This document shows, piece after piece, positions 11,782 through 22,559 of a stretch of DNA of 64,000 bases. Source of the DNA: Calliopsis andreniformis (taxonomy: Eukaryota > Arthropoda > Insecta > Hymenoptera > Andrenidae); the NCBI RefSeq assembly GCF_051401765.1, contig NW_027480422.1, positions 27,794,001 to 27,858,000 on the forward strand. Reading direction: 5' to 3'. The position numbers and the translations under genes are program-made. Each line of letters begins with the position of its first letter. Position 1 is the first letter of the stretch. Under the pieces are notes generated by a model. That model was not told the DNA's origin. It did not search any database and saw only the letters and a list, made by a program, of their open reading frames with translations.

Positions 11782-11809
11782 CGGGCGTTGACGGGCTAAG
11801 GCCGTAGCT
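10979..11809 (+). repeat. Five-monomer tandem duplication inside L, copy 1
   Basis: Runs from ATTCGATCTGGCGGAACAAC to the GACGGGCTAAGG junction. The marker GAACAACGCC is at 10992 here and 11823 in the next copy, an offset of 831 bp (5 x 166 + 1). The counterpart at 6.8-7.6 kb has this block only once, so the doubling is derived. The same arrangement is present in R at about 19446-20276 and 20277-21100, showing it preceded the L/R duplication. Confidence 0.75.
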
Positions 11810-12620
11810 ATTCGATCTGGCGGAACAACGCCCTAGAGTGAATCCTACGTTACCCGGAACGTAGAAATGACCATCACTTTCACACTGGTTGCAATTATTC
11901 CTGTTATACGATGGAAAAACTGTTGGAACTATTTTGTATTTTATGCTTCTGGCGTTGACTTCTTAGGTCCTAACTATTGGATCTGGTGGAGCAACGCCCT
12001 CTGGTGAAGCCCAGTTTGCCCGGAACGTAGAAATGACAATAACTTTCATACTGATTGCAATTATTCGTATTATACGATGGAAAAGCTGTTGTATTTATAT
12101 TGTATTTTAACATTCTGGCGTTGACTTCTAAGGCCGTAGCTATTCGATGTGGTGGAGCAACGCCCTAGAGAGAAGCCTAGATTGCCCGGAACGTAGAAAT
12201 GACCATTACGTTCAGGCATGTTGCAATTCTTCCTGTTATACGATGAAAGAACTGTTGTATTTTTATTGTGTTTTATGCGTCTGGAGTTGTTTTCTCAGGC
12301 CCTAACTATTCGACCTGGTCGACCAACGCCCGAGAGTGAAGCCTAGGTTGCACGGAACGTAGAAATGCCCATTACTTTCACACTGGTTGTAATTATTCCT
12401 GTTGTACGATGGAATAACTGTTGTATTTATATTTTATTTTACGCTTCTGGCGTTGGCTTCTAAGGCCCTAGCTATTCGATCTGGTGGTGCAACGCTCTAG
12501 AGTGAAGCCTAGGTTGCCCGGAACTTAGAAGTGACCATCACCTTCACTCTGGTTGCAATTATTCCTGTTATACGATGGAAAAACTGTTGTATTTTTATTG
12601 TATTTTATGCTTCGGGCGTT
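11810..12620 (+). repeat. Five-monomer tandem duplication inside L, copy 2
   Basis: Second copy of the block above. It differs at a few bases, for example GTTTTCTCAGG here against GTTTTCGCAGG, and CGACCTGGTCGACC against CGACAAGGTCGACC in copy 1. After the end of the repeat it carries on with the ancestral continuation, CGGGCGTTAACTGCTAAGG, as at about 7630. Confidence 0.75.
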
Positions 12621-13216
12621 AACTGCTAAGGCCGTAGCTATTCGATCTGGTAGAGCAACGCCCTAGAGTTAAGTCTGGCATGTCCGGGACGTAGAAATGG
12701 CCATTGCTTTCACACTGGTTGCACTTATTCGTTTGATACGATGGAAAAGCTCTTGTACGTATATCGTATTTTATGCTTCTAGCGTTGACTTCTTAGAACC
12801 TAACTATTCGATCTGGTAGAGCAACGCCCTAGGGTGAAGCCTAGGTTGCCCGGAACGTAGAAATGACCATAACTTTCATACTGGTTGCAATTATTCGTTT
12901 TATACCGTGGAAAAACTGTTGTATTTATATTGTATTTTATGCGTCTGGTGTAGTTTTCTAAGGCCCTAACTATTGGATCTGGAGGAGCTACGCCCTAGGG
13001 TGAAGCCTAGGTTTCCCGGAACGTAGAAATGCCCATTACTTTCACACTGGTTGTAATTATTCCTGCTATACGACGGAAAAACTGTGGTATTTTTATTGTA
13101 TTTTATGCTCCGGGCGTTGACTTCTGAGGTCCTAACTATTGGATCTGGTGGAGCAACGCCCTAGAGTGAAGCCAAGGTTGCACGGAACGTAGAAATGACA
13201 ATATCTTTCACACTGG
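12553..13216 (+). repeat. Four-monomer tandem duplication in L, copy 1
   Basis: The marker AACTGCTAAGG lies at 12621 and again at 13285, 664 bp apart, exactly four monomers. Shared signatures include AGTTAAGTCTGGCATGTCCG, TCTTGTACGTATATCG and GTGTAGTTTTCTAAGG. The left edge lies between a TTCACTCTGG monomer at 12553 and a GACAATATCTTTCACACTGG monomer at 13195, where the common stretch GCAATTATTCCTGTTATACG begins. R has only one copy. Confidence 0.75.
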
Positions 13217-13880
13217 TTGCAATTATTCCTGTTATACGATGGAAAAACTGTTGTATTTTTATTGTATTTTATGCTTCGGGCGTTAACTGCTAAGGCCGTA
13301 GCTATTCGATCTGGTAGAGCAACGCCCTAGAGTTAAGTCTGGCATGTCCGGGACGTAGAAATGGCCATTGCTTTCACACTGGTTGCACTTATTCGTTTGA
13401 TACGATGGAAAAGCTCTTGTACGTATATCGTATTTTATGCTTCTAGCGTTGACTTCTTAGGACCTAACTATTCGATCTGGTAGGGCAACGCCCTAGGGTG
13501 AAGCCTATGTTGCCCGGAACGTAGAAATGACCATAACTTTCATACTGGTTGCAATTATTCGTTTTATACCGTGGAAAAACTGTTGTATTTATATTGTATT
13601 TTATGCGTCTGGTGTAGTTTTCTAAGGCCCTAACTATTGGATCTGGAGGAGCAACGCCCTAGGGTGAAGCCTAGGTTTCCCGGAACGTAGAAATGCCCAT
13701 TACTTTCACACTGGTTGTAATTATTCCTGCTATACGACGGAAAAACTGTGGTATTTTTATTGTATTTTATGCTCCGGGCGTTGACTTCTGAGGTCCTAAC
13801 TATTGGATCTGGTGGAGCAACGCCCTAGAGTGAAGCCAAGGTTGCACGGAACGTAGAAATGACAATATCTTTCACACTGT
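13217..13880 (+). repeat. Four-monomer tandem duplication in L, copy 2
   Basis: Near-identical to 12553-13216. Small differences include AGGGCAACGCC at about 13483 against AGAGCAACGCC, and GCCTATGTTGCC against GCCTAGGTTGCC. R carries the AGGGCAACGCC and GCCTATGTTGCC forms (about 21290-21315), so the copy retained in R corresponds to this second one. Confidence 0.7.
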
Positions 13881-16800
13881 TTGCAATTATTCCTGTTATA
13901 CGATTGAAAAACTGTTGTATTTATATTGTATTTTATGCTTCTGGCGTTGACTTCTAAGGTCGCAGCTATTCGATGTGGTGGAGCAACGCCCTAGATTGAA
14001 GCCTAGGTTGCCCGGAACGTAGAAATGACCATACCTTTCACACTGGTTGCAATTATTCGTTTTATACGATGGAAAAACTGCTGTACATATATCGTATTTT
14101 ATGCTTCTGGCGTTGATTTCTTAGGCCCTAACGATTCGACCTGGTGGAGCACCGCCCTAGAGTGAAGCCTAGGTTGCCCGGAACGTAGAAATGATCATCA
14201 CATTCACACTGGTTGCAATTATTCATGTCATACGATGGTGTAACTGTTGTACATATATCGTATTTTATGCTTCTGGCGTTGACTTCTTAGGCCCTAACAA
14301 TTCGATCTGGTGGAGCAACGCCCTAGGGTGAAGCCTAGGTCGCCCGGATCGTAGAAATGACCATAACTTTCATACTGGTTGCAATTATTCGTTTTATACG
14401 ATGGAAAAGCTGTTGTAATTATTTTGTATTTTGTGCTTCTGGCGTTGACTTCAATAGACCTTAGCTGTTGGATGTGGTGGGCCAACGCCCTAGAGCGAAG
14501 CCTAGGTTGCCCGGAACGTAGAAATGACCATATCTTTCATACTGGTTGCAATTATTCGTTTTATGCGATGGAAAAACTATTGTATTTATATTGTATTTTA
14601 TGCTTCTGGCGTTGACTTCTAAGTCACTAGCTATTCGATCTGGTGGAGCAACGCCCTAGAGTGAAGCCTAGGTTGCCCGGAACGTAGAAATGACCATAGC
14701 TTTCACACTGGTTGCAATTATTCCTGTTATAGAAGGGAAAAACTTTTGTATGTATATTGTATTTTATGCTTCTGGCGTTGACTTCTTAGGCCCTAACTAT
14801 TCGATCTGGTGGAGCAACGCCCCAGAGTGAAGCCTAGGTTGCCCGGAACGTAGAAATGACCATTATCTTCACACTGTTTGCGATTATTCATTTTATACGA
14901 TGGTAAAACTGTTGTACATATATCGTATTTTATGATTCTGGCGTTGCCTTTTAGGCTCTAACTATTCGATCAGGTGGAGCGACGCCCTAGGGTGTAGCCA
15001 GGGTTGTCCAGAACGTAGAAATGACCATAACTTACATACTGGTTGCAATTATTCGTTTTATACGATGGAAAAACTGTTGTATTTATTTTGTATTTTATGC
15101 TTCGGGCGTTGACTTCCAAGGCCCTAACTATTCGATCTGGTGGAGCAACGCACTAGAGAGAAGCCTAGGTTGCCCGGAACGTAGAAATGACCATTACCTT
15201 CACGTTGCTTGCAATTATACATTTTATACGATGGAAAAACTGTTGTATTTTTATTATATTTTATGCTGCTGGCGTTGACTTTTAAGTCCCTTGCTATTCG
15301 ATCTGGTGGAGCAACGCCCTTGAGCGAAGCCTAGGTTGGCCGGAACGTAGAAATGACCTGTACTTACACACTGGTTGCAATTATTCCTGTTATACGGTCG
15401 AAAAACTGTTGTACTTATGTTGTATTTTATGCTTCTGGCGTCGAATTCTAAGTCCCAAACTATTCGATCTGGTGGAGCAACGCCCTTGAGTGAAGCCTAG
15501 GTTGCCCGTAACGTAGAAATGACCATTACTTTCACACGGTTTGCAAATATAAATTATATACGATGGAAAAGCTGTTGTATTTATATTGCATTTTATGCTT
15601 CTGGCGTTGACTTATTAGGCCCTAACTATTTGATCTGGTGGAGCACCGCCCTGTAGTGAAGCCTTGGTTGCCCGGAACGTAGAAATGACCATAGCCATCA
15701 CAGTGGTTGCAATTATTCCTGTTATACAAGGGAAAAACTGTTGTATTTATATTGTATTTTATGCTTCTGGCGTTGACTTCTTAGGCCCTAACTATTCGAT
15801 CTGGTGGAGCAACGCCCTAGAGTGAAGCCAAGGTTGCCCGGAATGTAGAAATGACCATCACTTTCACACTGGTTGCAATTATTCTTGTTATACGATGGAA
15901 AAACTATTGTATTTATTTTGTATTTTATGCCTCTGGCGTTGACTCCTAAGGCCGTAGCTATTCGATTTGGTGGAGCAACGCCATAGAGTGAAGCCTAGGT
16001 TGCCCGGAACGTAGAAATGACCATGTCTTTCACACTGTTTGCAATTATTCCTGTTATACGATTGAAAAACTGTTGTATTTATATTGTATTTTATGCTTCT
16101 GGCGTTGACTTCTAAGGCCGCAGCTATCCGATGTGGTGGATCAACGCCCTAGAGTGAAGCCTAGGTTGCCCGGAACGTAGAAATGACCATACCTTTCACA
16201 CTGGTTGCAATTATTCCTGTTATACGATGGAAAAGCTGTTCTATTTGTATTGTATTTTATGCTTCTGGCGTTGACTTCTTAGGCCCTAACTATTCGATCT
16301 GGAGGAGCAACGCTCTAGAGAGAAGCCTAGATTGCCCGGAACGTAGAAATGACCATTACCTTCTGTCTTGTTGCAATTATTCCTGTTATACGATGAAAAA
16401 ACTGTTGTATTTTTATTGTATTTTATGCGTCTGGAGTTGTTTTCTAAGGCCCTAACTATTCGACCTGGTGGAGCAAAGCCCTAGAGTGAAGCCTAGGTTG
16501 CCCAGGAACGTAGAAATGACCATCACTTTCACACTGGTTGCAATTATTCCTGTTATACGATGGAAAAACTGTTGTATTTATATTATATTTTATGCTTCAG
16601 AAGTTGACTTCTAGGGCCGTAGATATTCGATGTGGTGGAGAAACGCCCTAGAGTGAAGCCTAGGTTGCCCGGAACTTAGAAATGACCATCACCTTCACTC
16701 TGGTTGCAATTAATCCTGTTATACGATGGGAAAACTGTTGTATTTATATTGTATTTTATGCTTCTGGCGTTGACTTCTTAGGCCCCAACTATCCGATCTG

Positions 16801-18939
16801 GTGGAACAACTCCCTAGAGTGAAGCCTAGGTTGCCCGGAACGTAGAATTAACCTTCACTTTCACACTGCTTGCAACTATACATTATATACGATGGAAAAG
16901 CTGTTGTATTTATATTGTATTTTATGCTTCTGGCGTTGTCTTCTTAGGCACTAACTATTCGATCTCGTGGAGCAATGCTCTTGAGTAAAGCCTAGGTTGC
17001 CCGGAACGTAGAAATGACCATAACTATCAGACTGGTTGCAATTATTCGTTTTATAGGATGGAAAGACTGTTGTATTTATATTGTATTTTATAGTTATGGC
17101 GTTGTCTTCTAGGGCCGTAGCTATTCGACGTGGTGGAGCAACGCCCTCGAGTGAAGCCTAGGTTACCCGTAACATAGAAATGACGAGTACTTTCATACTG
17201 ATTGCAATTATTCGTTTTATACGATGGAAAAGCTGTTGTATTTATTTTGTATTTTATGCTTCTGGCGTTGAATTCTAAGTCCCTAATTATGCGATCTGGT
17301 GGAGCAACGCCCTACAGTTAAGCCTAGGTTGCCCGGAACGTAGAAATGACCTTTACTTTCACGCTGTTTGCAAATATACATTATATACGATGGAAAGCTG
17401 TTGTATTTATATTGTATTTTATGCTTCTGGCGTTGACTTCTTAGACCCTAGCTATTCGATCTGGTGGAACAACGCCCTAGAGTGAAGCCTAGGTTGTCCG
17501 GAACGTAGAAATGCCCATCACTTTCACACTGGTTGCTGTTACTCCTGTTATACGGTGGAAAAACTGTTGTATTTATTTTGTATTTGATGCTTCTGGCGTT
17601 GAATTCCAAGTCCCTAGCTATTCGATCTGGTGGAGCAACGCCCTAGAGTGAAGCCTAGGTTACCCGGAACGTAGAAATGACCATACAGTTCACACTTGTT
17701 GCAATTATTCGTATTATACGATGGAAAAACAGTTGTATTTATATTGTATTTTATGCGTCTGGCGTTGACTTCTTAGGCCCTAACTATTCGATCTGGTTGA
17801 GCAACGCCATTGAGTGAAGCCTAGGTTGCCCGGAACGTAGAAATGACCATAACCTTCATACTGATTGCAATTATTCGTTTTATACGATGGAAAAACTGTT
17901 GTACTTATATTGTATGTTATGCCTCTGGCGTTGACTCCGAAGGCCGTAGCTATTCGATGTGGTGGAGCAACGCCCTAGGGTGTAGCCTGGTTTGCCCGGA
18001 ACGTGGAAATGACCATCACGTTCACATTTGTTGCAATTATTCCCGTTATACGATGGAAAAACTGTTGTATTTTTATTGTATTTTATGCTTCTGGCGTTGA
18101 TTTCTTAGGCCCTAACGATTCGATCTGGTGGAGCACCGCCCTAGGGTGAAGCCTAGGTTGCCCGGAACGTAGAAATGCCCATTACTTTCACACTGGTTGT
18201 AATTATACCTGCTATACAACGGAAAAACTGTGGGATTTTTATTGTATTTTATGCTCCGGGCGTTGACTTCTGAGGTCCTAACTATTGGATCTGGTGGAGC
18301 AACGCCCTAGAGTGAAGCCTAGGTTGCACGGAACGTAGAAATGACCATTACTTTCACACTGGTTGTAATTATTCCTGTTACACGATGGAATAACTGTTGT
18401 ATTTTTATTTTATTTTGTGCGTCTGGCGTTGACTTCCAAGGCCCGAACTATTCGATCTGGTGGAGTAACGCCCTGGAGTGAAGCCTAGGTTGCCCAGGAA
18501 CGTAGAAATGACCATCACTTTCACACTGGTTGCAATTATTCCTGTTACACGATGGAAAAACTGTTGTATTTACATTATATTTTATGCTTCAGACGTTGAC
18601 TTCTAGGGCCGTAGATATTCGATGTGGTGGAGAAACGCCCTAGAGTGAAGCCTAGGTTGCCCGGAAAGTAGAAATGCCCATTACTTTCACACTGGTTGTA
18701 ATTATTCCTGTTATACGATGGAATATATGTTGTATTTTTATTTTATTTTGTGCTTCTGGCGTTGACTTCTAAGGTCCTAACTATTGGATCTGGAGGAGCA
18801 ACGCCCTAGGGTGAAGCCTAGGTTGCCCGGAACGTAGAAATGCCCATTACTTTCACACTGGTTGTAATTATTCCTGCTATACGACGAAAAACTGTGGGAT
18901 TTTTATTGTATTTTATGCTCCGGGCGTTGACTTCTGAGG

Positions 18940-18960
18940 TCCTAACTATTCCATCTGGTG
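18940..18960. other. Six-monomer deletion junction in R
   Basis: Up to GAGGTCCTAACTATT the R copy follows L at about 9470-9485; from CCATCTGGTGGAGC it follows L at about 10487. The offset changes from 9464 to 8467 bp, a difference of 997 bp or six monomers. The join sits inside a stretch shared by all monomers, so register is kept, as expected for unequal exchange between misaligned monomers. The opposite reading, insertion in L, cannot be excluded from this window alone. Confidence 0.7.
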
Positions 18961-21900
18961 GAGCAACGCCAAAGAGTGAAGCCTAGGTTACCCGGAAAGT
19001 AGAAATGACCAGTACTTTCACACTGGTTGCAATTATTCGTATTATACGATGGAAAAACGGTTGTATTTATATTGTATTTTATGCTTCTGGTGTAGACTTC
19101 TTATGCCCTAGCCATTCGATCTGGAGGAACAACGCCATAGAGTGAAGCCTAGGTTGCCCGGAACGTAGAAATGACCATAACCTTCATACTGATTGCAATT
19201 ATTCGTTTTATACAATGGAAAAACTGATGTATTTATATTTTATTTTATAGTTATGGCGTTGACTTCTATGGCCGTAGCTATTCGATGTGGTGGAGCAATG
19301 CCCTAGAGTGAAGCCTAGGATGCCCGGAACGTAGAAATGACCATACCTTACAAACTGGTTGCAATTATTACTGTTATACAAGGGAACAACTGTTGTATTT
19401 ATATTGCCTATTAAGCTTCTGGCGTTGACTTCTTAGTCCCTAATTATTCGATCTGGCGGAACAACGCCCTAGAGTGAATCCTACGTTACCCGGAACGTAG
19501 AAATGACCATCACTTTCACACTGGTTGCAATTATTCCTGTTATACGATGGAAAAACTGTTGGAACTATTTTGTATTTTATGCTTCTGGTGTTGACTTCTT
19601 AGGTCCTAACTATTGGATCTGGTGGAGCAACGCCCTCTGGTGAAGCCCAGTTTGCCCGGAACGTAGAAATGACAATAACTTTCATACTGATTGCAATTAT
19701 TCGTATTATACGATGGAAAAGCTGTTGTATTTATATTGTATTTTAACATTCTGGCGTTGACTTCTAAGGCCGTAGCTATTCGATGTGGTGGAGCAACGCC
19801 CTAGAGAGAAGCCTAGATTGCCCGGAACGTAGAAATGACCATTACGTTCAGGCATGTTGCAATTCTTCCTGTTATACGATGAAAGAACTGTTGTATTTTT
19901 ATTGTGTTTTATGCGTCTGGAGTTGTTTTCGCAGGCCCTAACTATTCGACAAGGTCGACCAACGCCCGAGAGTCAAGCCTAGGTTGCACGGAACGTAGAA
20001 ATGCCCATTACTTTCACACTGGTTGTAATTATTCCTGTTGTACGATGGAATAACTGTTGTATTTATATTTTATTTTACGCTTCTGGCGTTGGCTTCTAAG
20101 GCCCTAGCTATTCGATCTGGTGGTGCAACGCTCTAGAGTGAAGCCTAGGTTGCCCGGAACTTAGAAGTGACCATCACCTTCACTCTGGTTGCAATTATTC
20201 CTGTTATACGATGGAAAGACTGTTGTATTTTTATTGTATTTTATGCTTCGGGCGTTGACGGGCTAAGGCCGTAGCTATTCGATCTGGCGGAACAACGCCC
20301 TAGAGTGAATCCTACGTTACCCGGAACGTAGAAATGACCATCACTTTCACACTGGTTGCAATTATTCCTGTTATACGATGGAAAAACTGTTGGAACTATT
20401 TTGTATTTTATGCTTCTGGCGTTGACTTCTTAGGTCCTAACTATTGGATCTGGTGGAGCAACGCCCTCTGGTGAAGCCCAGTTTGCCCGGAACGTAGAAA
20501 TGACAATAACTTTCATACTGATTGCAATTATTCGTATTATACGATGGAAAAGCTGTTGTATTTATATTGTATTTTAACATTCTGGCGTTGACTTCTAAGG
20601 CCGTAGCTATTCGATGTGGTGGAGCAACGCCCTAGAGAGAAGCCTAGATTGCCCGGAACGTAGAAATGACCATTACGTTCAGGCATGTTGCAATTCTTCC
20701 TGTTATACGATGAAAGAACTGTTGTATTTTTATTGTGTTTTATGCGTCTGGAGTTGTTTTCTCAGGCCCTAACTATTCGACCTGGTCGACCAACGCCCGA
20801 GAGTGAAGCCTAGGTTGCACGGAACGTAGAAATGCCCATTACTTTCACACTGGTTGTAATTATTCCTGTTGTACGATGGAATAACTGTTGTATTTATATT
20901 TTATTTTACGCTTCTGGCGTTGGCTTCTAAGGCCCTAGCTATTCGATCTGGTGGTGCAACGCTCTAGAGTGAAGCCTAGGTTGCCCGGAACTTAGAAGTG
21001 ACCATCACCTTCACTCTGGTTGCAATTATTCCTGTTATACGATGGAAAAACTGTTGTATTTTTATTGTATTTTATGCTTCGGGCGTTAACTGCTAAGGCC
21101 GTAGCTATTCGATCTGGTAGAGCAACGCCCTAGAGTTAAGTCTGGCATGTCCGGGACGTAGAAATGGCCATTGCTTTCACACTGGTTGCACTTATTCGTT
21201 TGATACGATGGAAAAGCTCTTGTACGTATATCGTATTTTATGCTTCTAGCGTTGACTTCTTAGGACCTAACTATTCGATCTGGTAGGGCAACGCCCTAGG
21301 GTGAAGCCTATGTTGCCCGGAACGTAGAAATGACCATAACTTTCATACTGGTTGCAATTATTCGTTTTATACCGTGGAAAAACTGTTGTATTTATATTGT
21401 ATTTTATGCGTCTGGTGTAGTTTTCTAAGGCCCTAACTATTGGATCTGGAGGAGCAACGCCCTAGGGTGAAGCCTAGGTTTCCCGGAACGTAGAAATGCC
21501 CATTACTTTCACACTGGTTGTAATTATTCCTGCTATACGACGGAAAAACTGTGGTATTTTTATTGTATTTTATGCTCCGGGCGTTGACTTCTGAGGTCCT
21601 AACTATTGGATCTGGTGGAGCAACGCCCTAGAGTGAAGCCAAGGTTGCACGGAACGTAGAAATGACAATATCTTTCACACTGTTTGCAATTATTCCTGTT
21701 ATACGATTGAAAAACTGTTGTATTTATATTGTATTTTATGCTTCTGGCGTTGACTTCTAAGGTCGCAGCTATTCGATGTGGTGGAGCAACGCCCTAGATT
21801 GAAGCCTAGGTTGCCCGGAACGTAGAAATGACCATACCTTTCACACTGGTTGCAATTATTCGTTTTATACGATGGAAAAACTGCTGTACATATATCGTAT

Positions 21901-22559
21901 TTTATGCTTCTGGCGTTGATTTCTTAGGCCCTAACGATTAGACCTGGTGGAGCACCGCCCTAGAGTGAAGCCTAGGTTGCCCGGAACGTAGAAATGATCA
22001 TCACATTCACACTGGTTGCAATTATTCATGTCATACGATGGTGTAACTGTTGTACATATATCGTATTTTATGCTTCTGGCGTTGACTTCTTAGGCCCTAA
22101 CAATTCGATCTGGTGGAGCAACGCCCTAGGGTGAAGCCTAGGTCGCCCGGATCGTAGAAATGACCATAACTTTCATACTGGTTGCAATTATTCGTTTTAT
22201 ACGATGGAAAAGCTGTTGTAATTATTTTGTATTTTGTGCTTCTGGCGTTGACTTCAATAGACCTTAGCTGTTGGATGTGGTGGGCCAACGCCCTAGAGCG
22301 AAGCCTAGGTTGCCCGGAACGTAGAAATGACCATATCTTTCATACTGGTTGCAATTATTCGTTTTATGCGATGGAAAAACTATTGTATTTATATTGTATT
22401 TTATGCTTCTGGCGTTGACTTCTAAGTCACTAGCTATTCGATCTGGTGGAGCAACGCCCTAGAGTGAAGCCTAGGTTGCCCGGAACGTAGAAATGACCAT
22501 AGCTTTCACACTGGTTGCAATTATTTCTGTTATAGAAGGGAAAAACTTTTGTATTTATA

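Larger units (their letters stand above)
8201..17664 (+). repeat. 57-monomer higher-order unit, left copy (L)
   Basis: This 9464 bp block (57 x 166 = 9462) is followed directly by a second copy of itself. It starts with CGGAACGTAGAAATGACC then ATACAGTTCACACTTG, a rare variant found again only at 17665. Offsets to the second copy are 9464 bp from about 8.2 to 9.48 kb, 8467 bp from about 10.49 to 12.55 kb, 7803 bp from about 13.9 to 16.25 kb, and 7637 bp from about 16.4 to 17.67 kb. Each step is a whole number of monomers. The boundary is sharp: after 17664 the sequence restarts at the unit's beginning, while the partner of the L end continues into different monomers after 25.3 kb. Confidence 0.8.
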
